Of a DNA stretch of 64,000 nt, positions 40,015 through 48,267 are shown one piece after another. This DNA is from Mesorhizobium sp. WSM4904. GTDB lineage: Bacteria; Pseudomonadota; Alphaproteobacteria; Rhizobiales; Rhizobiaceae. Numbering within the stretch: position 1 is the stretch's first letter; each line of letters opens with the position of its first letter. The translations under genes were made by a program, and so were the position numbers. Location of the stretch: NCBI RefSeq assembly GCF_029674545.1, contig NZ_CP121354.1:248001-312000 (forward strand), written 5' to 3'. Below the pieces are notes generated by a model. The model was not told the origin of the DNA. It ran no database searches and was given only the letters and a program-made list of their open reading frames with translations.

Positions 40015-42096
40015 TCAAGCCAGCGCCGATCGAGCGACGGCCGCCTGGATGAGCCGGTCGGCCAGGATCGCGAGAAAGGCGATAGACAGGCCGGCGATCA
40101 AACCCATGCCGGCATCGGCCTTGCCGAGCGCGACATAGACCGCCTGCCCGAGATCGCGGGTGCCGACAAGGGCGGCGATCGCCAGCATCGAGAGCGCCGC
40201 CATGATGGTCTGGTTGAGGCCGAGCATCACGACCGGCAACGCCAGCGGCAGCTTGGCCTGCAGCAGCGTCTGCATCGGCGTCGCGCCCATCTGCTCGACC
40301 GCCTCGACGACATCGGCGCGCACATGCCTCAGTCCGTGCTCGACATAGCGGATTGGCGGCACGATGGCGTAGAGCATGATGGCGATCAGCGCGGTGAACT
40401 CGCCGACCTTGAAGAACATCAGCGCCGGGATGAGGAAGACGAATTGCGGCATGGTCTGCAGCGCGTCGCAGACCGGCTTCAGGATGCGCGAGACGCGGTC
40501 GCTATGCGCCGCCCAGATCCCCAGCGCGCCGCCGACCAGCAGGCAGAGCAGCACCGCCAGCGTGCAGAGATAGAGTGACTGCACGAGTTGCGGCCATAGC
40601 CCGTTGACGAGGATCAGCGCGAAGCCGGCGAGCGCGAAAAGACCGAGCCGCAGCCCTGCGACCTGCCCGGCAAGGAGTGCTGTGGCGAGGATGAAGACCG
40701 GCCAGGGCAGACCGAGGAAACCGGTGTAGAGCATGAGGCCCGCAGCCAGCACTGCCAGTGCCGCCCGCCAGCCGAAACTGCGCATCGACAATGCGGCCAA
40801 CGCCAGAGCCAGGGCGAAATAGGCGACAATCGCCGCCGGCGGCAGCGCAAAGCCCCAGATGGCCGGCGTGGCGGACCCCGAAATGCCGACCCGCATCGGC
40901 AGCAGAAGGCAATAGAGGACCGCGTTGCGCACGCCGTCGAAGAACCAGGCATAGTCGCGCACGATCCCAAGCAGCCACTGGTTGACGGCGCCCATTTCCA
41001 TGCGTAGCCCAGTTTCCGGCAGAAGCGTTGCGCCCGGCGCGGCGAGATGGATGACAATCGCACCGGCAAGCGCGATCGCCAACGACAGCACCAGGCGGCG
41101 CGACGTCATCCATTGCATGGCGCGCGTCGGCCCGGCTTCGGGCTCCCTGGCGAAGCCGATGGTGAGCCGGTCGATGAGGATGGCAAGCAGCGCGATCACC
41201 AGGCCTGAAAGAATGCTCTGGCCGAACTCGGCCTTGCGCATCGAGGACAGCACCTCCCAGCCGATATCCTCGAAGCCGCCAATGATGGCGGCGACGATGA
41301 CCATCGACAGCGCCGCCATCGTCGTCTGGTTGAAGCCGACGAGGAGCTGCGGCAGGGCCGTCGGCACCTCGACCTGCCAGAATTGCTGGCGGCGCGTGCA
41401 GCCGCTCATCAGCCCGGCCTCGCTGATGGCGGCCGGCACGCGGTCAAGCCCGAGCATGGTGTTGCGCACCATCGGCGGCGTCGCATAGATCGCGGAGGCG
41501 ATCAGTCCGACAACCGGCCCGAAGCCGAACAGAAGCAATAGCGGGATGAGATAAGCGAAGGCCGGCACGGTCTGCATCAGGTCGAGCGCGCCGAGCAGAA
41601 CCGGGCGCAGCCGCGGCCGAGCATAACCAAGGACGCCAAGCACAAAGCCGAGCACGGTCGAGATCGGCACCGCCAGCAGCACGAGCGCCAGCGTGTTCAT
41701 GCTCTGCGGCCAGTAGCCGGCGAAGAGGATATAGGCGAGCGCCAGCAGGGCGAAGATGGCGAGCCGGCCGCCGCTCGACTTCATGGCAAGAGCCGCCACG
41801 CAAAGCATCACCGCCGGCCAGGGCAGCCAGGCGAGCGCCAGGCGCGCGCCGCGCATCGGCGCATCGAGGAAGGCCGACAGCGCCCGGAACGCCGGCTGGA
41901 CGACGGCGACGGTCACTGCGTCGACATAGGCGGCCAGCGGCAGCGTCCATTCCTTGGGAAAATTGACCAGCCAGGGGAAGTCCGCCTTCAACAGCAGGCA
42001 AAGCGCCGTCAGCACGGCCAGAGCGCACCAGGGAAGGAGGGCCCGATCGACTGCGAACCTCGACGAGGAGCGTAATGCCGCGGCCGGCGCCGTCAT
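40015..42096 (-). CDS. Betaine/proline ABC transporter, double permease fusion
   Basis: 693-aa inner-membrane protein made of two ProW-type permease units in tandem. Each has an EAA-like loop: ISEAGLMSGCTRRQQFWQVE with NQTTMAALSMVIVAAIIGG in the first half, and VEAVEQMGATPMQTLLQAKL with NQTIMAALSMLAIAALVG in the second. Most family members are about 280-350 aa and act as homodimers; the fusion gives both halves in one chain. It overlaps the ATPase gene by 4 bases (ATGA). Predicted uptake of glycine betaine, choline or a related compound. Confidence 0.87.
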   Translation of the reverse strand: MTAPAAALRSSSRFAVDRALLPWCALAVLTALCLLLKADFPWLVNFPKEWTLPLAAYVDAVTVAVVQPAFRALSAFLDAPMRGARLALAWLPWPAVMLCVAALAMKSSGGRLAIFALLALAYILFAGYWPQSMNTLALVLLAVPISTVLGFVLGVLGYARPRLRPVLLGALDLMQTVPAFAYLIPLLLLFGFGPVVGLIASAIYATPPMVRNTMLGLDRVPAAISEAGLMSGCTRRQQFWQVEVPTALPQLLVGFNQTTMAALSMVIVAAIIGGFEDIGWEVLSSMRKAEFGQSILSGLVIALLAILIDRLTIGFAREPEAGPTRAMQWMTSRRLVLSLAIALAGAIVIHLAAPGATLLPETGLRMEMGAVNQWLLGIVRDYAWFFDGVRNAVLYCLLLPMRVGISGSATPAIWGFALPPAAIVAYFALALALAALSMRSFGWRAALAVLAAGLMLYTGFLGLPWPVFILATALLAGQVAGLRLGLFALAGFALILVNGLWPQLVQSLYLCTLAVLLCLLVGGALGIWAAHSDRVSRILKPVCDALQTMPQFVFLIPALMFFKVGEFTALIAIMLYAIVPPIRYVEHGLRHVRADVVEAVEQMGATPMQTLLQAKLPLALPVVMLGLNQTIMAALSMLAIAALVGTRDLGQAVYVALGKADAGMGLIAGLSIAFLAILADRLIQAAVARSALA

Positions 42097-43154
42097 GAGT
42101 GCGTGCGCCTTGCCTGTTCGCGCTCGAGCACGGCAAGCACCGCGCCAGCGTCGAGCACCGCCGGCGGGCCGTCGCCTGCGCCGGGCACAGTGAAGGCCGC
42201 CACACCGGAGGCGAGCTGCGGGATCAGCGCTTCGAGGCTGGTATCGGCGGCGATGGTCCGTTCGGGCAGCGCCGTTCCGTTGGCGGGCTTAGCGACATCG
42301 CCCGCCGTGATAACGCGCAGCAGCGGCATGTCCTCGGTGAACTGCGCGACATAGTCGTCGGCGGGATTGAGCACGATGTCGGCCGGGCGGCCGATCTGGA
42401 CGATCTTGCCGGCCCGCATGATCGCCAGCCGGTCGGCAAGGCGGAAAGCCTCGGCGATGTCATGGGTGATGAAGATGATGGTCTTCTTCAGCATCTTCTG
42501 CAGGCGCAGGAACTCGTCCTGCATCTGGCGGCGGATCAGCGGGTCGAGCGCCGAGAACGGCTCGTCGAGGAACCAGAGTTCCGGCCCGACGGCGAGCGAG
42601 CGGGCGATGCCGACGCGCTGCTGCTGGCCGCCGGAAAGCTGATGCGGGAACGAGGCTTCGCGGCCTTCGAGCCCGACCAGCGCGACCATCTCGCGGGCTC
42701 GGGCTTCGCGGTCTTTTGCCGGCTTGCCCTGGATCTTCAGCGGGAAGGCGACATTGTCTAGCACGCTCAGATGCGGCAGCAGGCCGAAATTCTGGAACAC
42801 CATGCCCATGGCATGACGGCGCAGCTCGATCAGTTCCTTGCCGCTGGCCTGAAGCAGGTTCTTACCGTCGAGCAGGATCTCGCCGGCGCTCGGCTCGACC
42901 AGGCGCGACAGGCAGCGGACCAGCGTCGACTTGCCGGAACCGGAGAGACCCATGATGACGAAGATCTCACCGGTCGCCACCTCGAAGCTGGCATCGACCA
43001 CTGCCGGCAGATGCGCCTCCGCGCGCAGCCGCTCGGCCAGCGCATCGGGATCGATCACATAGCCGCGCGAGTCGAAATAGTAGCCCGGACGCCGGCCGTA
43101 GACCTTCCAGACGTTGCGGCAGGCAAGCTTTATCGGGCGCGCGGCGGCGTTCAT
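42093..43154 (-). CDS. Betaine/choline ABC transporter ATPase (ProV/OpuAA-like)
   Basis: 353-aa ATPase with Walker A GLSGSGKST, signature LSGGQQQRVGIARSL, Walker B ELWFLDEPFSALD and the ProV-type insertion before the P-loop (GYVIDPDALAERLRAEAH). The C-terminal 80 residues replace the tandem CBS domains of classical ProV with a weakly conserved segment (DTSLEALIPQL), so osmosensing by CBS is doubtful. Start MNAAARPIKL; the longer frame to 43232 is less likely. Confidence 0.88.
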   Translation of the reverse strand: MNAAARPIKLACRNVWKVYGRRPGYYFDSRGYVIDPDALAERLRAEAHLPAVVDASFEVATGEIFVIMGLSGSGKSTLVRCLSRLVEPSAGEILLDGKNLLQASGKELIELRRHAMGMVFQNFGLLPHLSVLDNVAFPLKIQGKPAKDREARAREMVALVGLEGREASFPHQLSGGQQQRVGIARSLAVGPELWFLDEPFSALDPLIRRQMQDEFLRLQKMLKKTIIFITHDIAEAFRLADRLAIMRAGKIVQIGRPADIVLNPADDYVAQFTEDMPLLRVITAGDVAKPANGTALPERTIAADTSLEALIPQLASGVAAFTVPGAGDGPPAVLDAGAVLAVLEREQARRTHS

Positions 43155-43241
43155 CGGCAACTGCCCTCGCCTTGCCTGGTCCCGCTTATCGCGGGAGCCA
43201 GGCATTGATTGCCTTCGGCCCTTGCCAGGCACATCGGCGGA

Positions 43242-44183
43242 TTATCCCTTGGCGGCGTCGAGCCAAGGCTTCCACACAGTCTCGTTCTTGTCGATCCATT
43301 CCTTGACGACGGCGTCGAGGTCCTTGCCCTGCTTGTCGACGGCCAGCATCATTTTCTCCTGCTCGCCGGCGTCCATCTTGAAAGCCTTGAGGAAGGCATA
43401 GGCCGCCGGCCATTTCGCACCGAAGCCTGACCAGACGATCTTGTCGACATCGGGTGGGGTGATGCAGTGCTCGTTGGTCTGCTCCTTGCAGGGCGGCATG
43501 GTGACCCAGCCGACGTCGTTTTCGGCGAGCGCATAATGCGGGCCCCAGAACATCATCACCAGCGGCTTCTTGGCGGCCTCCGCCGCCTCGAGCTCGGCCA
43601 CCAGCGCGCCTTCCGAACCGGCGGGCACGGCGGTGTATTGCATGGAATTGTCGGCAATGATGGTCGCCGCGCGCGAGCCCCAGTCGGCGGGGTAGTCGAG
43701 GAAGCGCGCGTTGGGCGCGGTTTCCGGCGTCGACAGCGCCTGGATGCATTCCGGCTTGTTGAGCGCCGTCCAATCCGGCAGGCCGGGGCAGACCTTCTCC
43801 ATGTATTTCGGATAGATCCAGCCTTCGCGCGTCTTCAGATCGAGCTTGCCGATATCCTCGATCTGCTTGGCGGCAAGCGTCTTGGGGTAGATGTCGCCGA
43901 CATTGTTCATCCACACTTCCACAGAGGCACTGAGCGAGCCGTCGGCCAAGCCTGAGAATTGCGGGAAATTGCCGGCGGTGACGTATTCGACCTTGTAGCC
44001 GAGCTTTTGCAGAAGCTGCCCGGCGATATGCGTGGAGACATGCGCGCCCGTCCATTCAAGCATGGCGAGCTTGATCGGCTCGTCCTTGGCGCCGAGATCG
44101 GCGGTTTGGCCGGCCGTCGTTGCGGCGAGCACCAGCGCCAGGCCAATTCCGACATTTCTCAGTCTGTTCATTGTGTTCGGCAT
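43242..44183 (-). CDS. Betaine/choline-type periplasmic binding protein (ProX/OpuAC family)
   Basis: 313 aa with a Sec signal (RLRNVGIGLALVLAATTAGQTA). The mature part belongs to the OpuAC/ProX family: KLAMLEWTGAHVSTHIAG, SVEVWMNNVGDI, PLVMMFWGPHYAL and a Trp/Tyr-rich set of residues that could form the aromatic box for quaternary amines. RBS AGGGGA before ATG 44183. Substrate by family: glycine betaine, choline or proline betaine; the exact one is not decided. Confidence 0.87.
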   Translation of the reverse strand: MPNTMNRLRNVGIGLALVLAATTAGQTADLGAKDEPIKLAMLEWTGAHVSTHIAGQLLQKLGYKVEYVTAGNFPQFSGLADGSLSASVEVWMNNVGDIYPKTLAAKQIEDIGKLDLKTREGWIYPKYMEKVCPGLPDWTALNKPECIQALSTPETAPNARFLDYPADWGSRAATIIADNSMQYTAVPAGSEGALVAELEAAEAAKKPLVMMFWGPHYALAENDVGWVTMPPCKEQTNEHCITPPDVDKIVWSGFGAKWPAAYAFLKAFKMDAGEQEKMMLAVDKQGKDLDAVVKEWIDKNETVWKPWLDAAKG

Positions 44184-44285
44184 GATGGTTTCCCCTGTTC
44201 TGTTTTGGTTTGAGCTGAATTCCATCGTTGATGGCGAGGCCTCCGCAAACCTCTCTCTGCGCGCCCGGCCGCAGGACACTGTCGA

Positions 44286-45323
44286 TCAGTCGGTGAAGCT
44301 TATGACGAACCTGCCTTTCGACTGGCCTCTTTCAAGCGCGGCGAGCGCGTCCGAGACTTCGTCCAGCCTGATGGTCTCGACTATGGTTTCGAGAGGTTGC
44401 TCCGCGTGCATGGCGACCAGCTCGCGCATCTCCTGCCTGGTGCCGACGCTGGTGCCGGTGATGACGACGCCGGTGGCCGTCAGCCATTCCTGGATCAGGG
44501 GCACCGGCTGGAAGACCATGGCGGCAGCGATGACCCTGCCGCGAGGGCGGATGCCCGCGAGCATGGCGTCCCAGGTCGCCGTGGTCGGCGCGAAGTTGAT
44601 GCAGGCGTGATATTTTTCAGCCTTGGCGGCAAGGCGCGAAGAGAGGCCGGAGTCGGCGATTTCGGTTTCCGCCGCACCGTGGCGGCGGGCGATCTCCAGC
44701 TTCGCCGGATCACGATCGACCGCGAGCACCCTGACGCCGAGCCGACTGGCGATCTGCACCGCATAGAGGCCGAGGCCGCCGCAGCCGAAGATGACGGCGG
44801 TCTCGCCTGCCCTCAGCCCGGCCCGCTTCATCGCGCCGTAAGCGGTGATGCCGGCGCACATCACCGGCGCGGTGGTCACCGGGTCGACGGTCTCGGGCAA
44901 CGCTACCGCGAACCTGGCGTCGCAAACGACATATTCGGCAAAGGCGCCGGGCACGTTCAGACCATGCGCCCGATGGTGCTGGCAGAAGGACTCGTACCCA
45001 TCCAGGCATTCGTCGCAACGGCCGCAGGTGTCGTGGATCCAGGGGACGCCGGCACGATCGCCCAACGCCCAGCCGCTGACGCCGTCGCCGATCGCCTCGA
45101 CGCGGCCGATGCCCTCGTGGCCCATGACGAAGGGGGAAGGCGCATGCGGCGGAACGCTCTCGCCTCGCCAGATGTGCACGTCGGTGTGGCAGACGCCGCA
45201 GGCCTGCAGCCGCACCAGGATCTGACCGGGGCCGGCGACGGGACGAGGCACGCTGGTAACGTCGAGCGGCTCGCCGTACCTGCCCAGGACCGCGGCCCGC
45301 ATCGTTTGTTGGTGCGACGTCAT
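44286..45323 (-). CDS. Zinc-dependent alcohol dehydrogenase (MDR superfamily)
   Basis: 345 aa. Catalytic zinc ligands Cys42 (CGVCHTD) and His69 (GHE); structural zinc Cys100, Cys103, Cys106 and Cys114; NAD-binding FGCGGLGLYAVQIA. Closest type is bacterial ethanol/propanol-preferring ADH, so an alcohol is oxidised to aldehyde or ketone. Start at MTSHQQTMR (45323); 45341 is possible. Divergent from the TetR gene, with a palindrome in between. Could oxidise choline-like or short alcohols; 2-propanol feeding the nearby acetone carboxylase is an alternative reading. Confidence 0.83.
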   Translation of the reverse strand: MTSHQQTMRAAVLGRYGEPLDVTSVPRPVAGPGQILVRLQACGVCHTDVHIWRGESVPPHAPSPFVMGHEGIGRVEAIGDGVSGWALGDRAGVPWIHDTCGRCDECLDGYESFCQHHRAHGLNVPGAFAEYVVCDARFAVALPETVDPVTTAPVMCAGITAYGAMKRAGLRAGETAVIFGCGGLGLYAVQIASRLGVRVLAVDRDPAKLEIARRHGAAETEIADSGLSSRLAAKAEKYHACINFAPTTATWDAMLAGIRPRGRVIAAAMVFQPVPLIQEWLTATGVVITGTSVGTRQEMRELVAMHAEQPLETIVETIRLDEVSDALAALERGQSKGRFVISFTD

Positions 45324-45387
45324 CGATAGTCCGTAAGGCATCTGCTTGCCTTGGCAGCCTAGGCCTGCCAAAATTATATGACAATAG

Positions 45388-45415
45388 AAAAATTTGTTAG
45401 AGCGTACAAAAATTT
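45388..45415. promoter_or_regulatory. Imperfect palindrome, candidate TetR/BetI operator
   Basis: AAAAATTTGT (45388-45397) and ACAAAAATTT (45406-45415) form inverted arms matching at 8 of 10 positions around an 8-base spacer. It lies 20 bases before the TetR start and 65 before the alcohol dehydrogenase start, the usual place for an autoregulatory operator. Confidence 0.5.
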
Positions 45416-45434
45416 CGTCGGATATACGAAACTC

Positions 45435-46073
45435 ATGGCGACCAGGACAAAGAAACAAAGGACCCGCATCGAGGACATCAGGCGGGTCGAGCTGATCGAG
45501 GCGGCGCACCGGATCTTCCTGCGCGACGGCCTGAAGGGCCTGACGACCACCCGCATCTGCCACGAGGCCGGCATGTCGCAGGGCATCCTGACCTATTATT
45601 TCAAGGACAAGGACCAGGTGCTGTTCGAGATGGTGCGGTACGCCAATCGTGTCCTGATGGACGCGGTGGTGGTCAATCTGCGCCAGGCCGAGACCCGTTG
45701 GGATCGCCTGACGGCCATCGTCGACGGCAATTTTCCGGAGGAGAAGTTCGAGCGCAGCACGGCCAATGCCTGGATTTCGTTCTACGCGGAAGCGGCGCAC
45801 AATCCGCGCTATGCCCGGCTGCAGGAGCTGTTCTACAAGCGGCTGCGGTCGAATATCGGCTCGGCGCTTTCGCCGCTGTGGTCGAGAGAGGAGATCGACC
45901 ATTTCGTGCGCGGCTTTGCCGCGATGCTCGACGGGTTCTGGCTGCGGCGCGGTCATTCCGACGACGCCATCTCGCATCTGGAGGCGAGAGCGCTGCTCGT
46001 CGAATATTCGGAAAAGATGCTTGGCGCGGGCATGGTGTCGAAGCTGAAAAGGCTTCAGCTGCGGGCGGCCTGA
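45435..46073 (+). CDS. TetR-family regulator (BetI-like)
   Basis: 212 aa. N-terminal HTH (ELIEAAHRIFLRDGLKGLTT, then ICHEAGMSQGILTYYFKDKD) and a C-terminal ligand domain like BetI (STANAWISFYAEAAHNPRY, FAAMLDGFWLRRG). BetI proteins repress choline/betaine genes and respond to choline. The neighbouring betaine-type transporter and ADH are the likely targets. Start MATRTKKQR at 45435; the ORF is open to 45378, but that part overlaps the operator. Confidence 0.82.
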   Translation: MATRTKKQRTRIEDIRRVELIEAAHRIFLRDGLKGLTTTRICHEAGMSQGILTYYFKDKDQVLFEMVRYANRVLMDAVVVNLRQAETRWDRLTAIVDGNFPEEKFERSTANAWISFYAEAAHNPRYARLQELFYKRLRSNIGSALSPLWSREEIDHFVRGFAAMLDGFWLRRGHSDDAISHLEARALLVEYSEKMLGAGMVSKLKRLQLRAA

Positions 46074-46132
46074 CGTTTTGGAATGCGTCGCCGTCTGCGA
46101 CCGGTTACACGCTCTTTCTATCGGCGCGGGTT

Positions 46133-46960
46133 TCACCATAGGGCTCCGCCGGTGATCTGGATATTTTCCATGGTGATCCCCTTGGCGAGATCCGAGCAGA
46201 GGAAGACGGCCAGCGCCGCGATCTCGTCGGGCTGCAGCATGCGCCCCTGGGGGTTGGCCTTCCGGAACTCGTCCATCGCGTCCTCGACGCTGCGGCCCTT
46301 GCCTTCGCGCTCGACGACCTGCGCCACGTTGCGGCGCATAAGCTCGGTCTCGACCCAGGTCGGGCTGATCATCACGCAGGTGACGCCATGCGGGGCCCCT
46401 TCCAAAGCCACGCAGCGGGTCAGCCCAAGCAGGCCGGCCTTGGAGGCGCAATAGGCGGGATTATCCTTCCAGCCGACGGAAGCCGCCGTCGAGCCGATGT
46501 TGATGATCCGGCCCCAGCCGCGCTCGATCATGCCGGGCAGCACGGCTCGCGTGGTGCGGAAGGCGCCGGTGAGATTGGTGTCGACGATCTTGTCCCACAA
46601 CTCGTCGGAATGGCCGCAGACCGGCTGCTCGGCCGTCGTGCCGGCGGCGTTGACGAGGATGCCGGCGGAACCGACGGCCGCCTCGGCCTCGGCAAAGAAG
46701 AGGTTGGTGAGCGCGCTGTCGCGGACGTCGAGATGCGCTGCGTGAACCTTGGTGCCGTGCGCCCCGAGTGCCGCGCGGACGCGCTCGATCTCGTCCGCGC
46801 CGGGATAATAGGCCGCGTCCGCCCTGCCTGCCTGTGGCGGCGCGACATAGGAGCCGACCGCGACATTGGCGCCTGCCTTGGCGAGCGCCGTCGCGATAGC
46901 GAAGCCCATGCCGGAAAAGCCACCGGTGACGATGGCGCTGCGGCCGGTGAGATTGGTCAT
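46133..46960 (-). CDS. SDR-family oxidoreductase (last gene of the acx operon)
   Basis: 275-aa short-chain dehydrogenase. Cofactor motif TGGFSGMGFAIA (12-23), NAAGTT, catalytic Ser (INIGSTAASVG) and YCASK. A short insertion (APPQAGRADAAYYPGADEIE) after strand 2 is unusual. Probably co-transcribed with the SDR and acetone carboxylase genes upstream (18-base gap). Might act on acetoacetate or a related hydroxyketone; not certain. Confidence 0.82.
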   Translation of the reverse strand: MTNLTGRSAIVTGGFSGMGFAIATALAKAGANVAVGSYVAPPQAGRADAAYYPGADEIERVRAALGAHGTKVHAAHLDVRDSALTNLFFAEAEAAVGSAGILVNAAGTTAEQPVCGHSDELWDKIVDTNLTGAFRTTRAVLPGMIERGWGRIINIGSTAASVGWKDNPAYCASKAGLLGLTRCVALEGAPHGVTCVMISPTWVETELMRRNVAQVVEREGKGRSVEDAMDEFRKANPQGRMLQPDEIAALAVFLCSDLAKGITMENIQITGGALW

Positions 46961-46978
46961 CGCGGACGGTCTCCATAT

Positions 46979-47749
46979 TCACACTGCAAGATAGCCTCCA
47001 TCGACGACCATTTCGGAGCCGGTGACGAATTTGGATTCGTCGGAGGCGAGATAAAGGACCATGTAAGCGATATCGTTCGGCTCGCCGAGGAAGCCGATCG
47101 GATGGCGCGACAGCGCCTTGGCCTTCTCCTGCTCGAGCGTGCCGAGGTCGCGCAGATAGTTTTCCGTCTGCGGCGTCCAGATATAGCCGGGATGGATGGA
47201 GTTGCAGCGGATGCCGTAGCGCTGCTCGGCGCAATGCACGGCTACCGCCTTGGTCAGCGTGCGTACACCGCCCTTGGAGGCGCAATAGGCGGCAAGCTCG
47301 GCCTCGCCGATGATGCCGTCGATCGAGGAAAGGTTGATGATCGATCCGCCGCCGGATTTCTTCATCAGCCCGATACCTGCTTGGCAGCCGAGAAAGACGC
47401 CGTCGAGATTGACCGCCATGGTGCGCCGCCATTCTTCAAGCGACGTGTCCTCGACGTTTTTGGCGATGGCGATGCCGGCATTGTTGATCAGCACGTCGAG
47501 CCGTCCGAACCGCTGCTCGATCGCGGTCATGACGGCGGACCAGTCTTCCGGCTTCGACACGTCATGGCGCAGCGCCAACGCCTCGCCACCCGCCTCGACG
47601 ATCTCGGCCGCCGTGTTGCCGGCGAGCCCCTCGTCGATGTCGCTGACGAGCAGCTTGGCGCCTTCCGATGCGAGAAGGAGCGACGACGCCCGCCCGAGGC
47701 CGAGCCCGGCCCCGGTGACCAAAGCGATCTTGCCCGCGACGCGGCCCAT
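46979..47749 (-). CDS. SDR-family oxidoreductase (3-hydroxybutyrate dehydrogenase-like)
   Basis: 256 aa. TGAGLGLGRA glycine motif, NNAG, Ser in INLSSIDGIIG and YCASK catalytic residues, and VDGGYLAV end. Lies 8 bases after acxC, so part of the same message. Reduction of acetoacetate, the product of acetone carboxylase, to 3-hydroxybutyrate is one possible role; the alternative is oxidation of a substrate alcohol. Start at MGRVAGKIAL, because a longer version would overlap acxC. Confidence 0.82.
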   Translation of the reverse strand: MGRVAGKIALVTGAGLGLGRASSLLLASEGAKLLVSDIDEGLAGNTAAEIVEAGGEALALRHDVSKPEDWSAVMTAIEQRFGRLDVLINNAGIAIAKNVEDTSLEEWRRTMAVNLDGVFLGCQAGIGLMKKSGGGSIINLSSIDGIIGEAELAAYCASKGGVRTLTKAVAVHCAEQRYGIRCNSIHPGYIWTPQTENYLRDLGTLEQEKAKALSRHPIGFLGEPNDIAYMVLYLASDESKFVTGSEMVVDGGYLAV

Positions 47750-47756
47750 TACGGCA

Positions 47757-48263
47757 TCAGCCTCCCTTGTCAGCTGGCTCCAGCGGCTTGCCCAGCCAGT
47801 CGCGATAAAAACCTTCGAGATCGGGTTCGAAATCATGCACGATCGGATAGCCGGGGGCGGCCGCCTCGACCTCGTGAAGCGTGCCGCATTCCGGGCAGAT
47901 GAACTCGCGGATCTCCATCCATTCCGGATCCGGCAGGTCGCTGTTGGGGTAGATCTCTCGCAACGATTCCTCGCTGTCGCGCACGATGATCGCCGCCTTG
48001 AGCTTCCAGTTCTTGCGGTAGTCGCCGAAGGAATGACCGCATTCGCATTTCGTCACCCGCTCGTCGCCGCTCTGGCAGATGAAGAGGTGATCGCCGACGG
48101 GAAGCAGGATCGGGTCGCTCCAGCCGACGCGGTCCTGCAGCACCGCGACATATTTGAAGAAGCGGTCGTCGTCCTTGTAGGCGCTCATGATACGGCGCGT
48201 CTGCGGCCAGGGCAGCGTGCCGGCAACCAGATCGGCGATGACTTCCTTGCTGTATGAGGTCAT
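47757..48263 (-). CDS. acxC: Acetone carboxylase gamma subunit
   Basis: 168 aa, exactly the usual size of AcxC. Cys73 and Cys75 (KCECGHSFGDYRKNWK) with Cys123 and Cys126 (CPEC) form a zinc site. The alpha2-beta2-gamma2 enzyme carboxylates acetone to acetoacetate using ATP and bicarbonate. Placed 4 bases after acxB. Confidence 0.9.
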   Translation of the reverse strand: MTSYSKEVIADLVAGTLPWPQTRRIMSAYKDDDRFFKYVAVLQDRVGWSDPILLPVGDHLFICQSGDERVTKCECGHSFGDYRKNWKLKAAIIVRDSEESLREIYPNSDLPDPEWMEIREFICPECGTLHEVEAAAPGYPIVHDFEPDLEGFYRDWLGKPLEPADKGG

Positions 48264-48267
48264 GTCC

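Noticed and set aside
45324..46451. N-terminal extension of the alcohol dehydrogenase to 721 codons
   Set aside because: It would run through the TetR gene on the other strand and the operator; the MDR fold begins at 45323.
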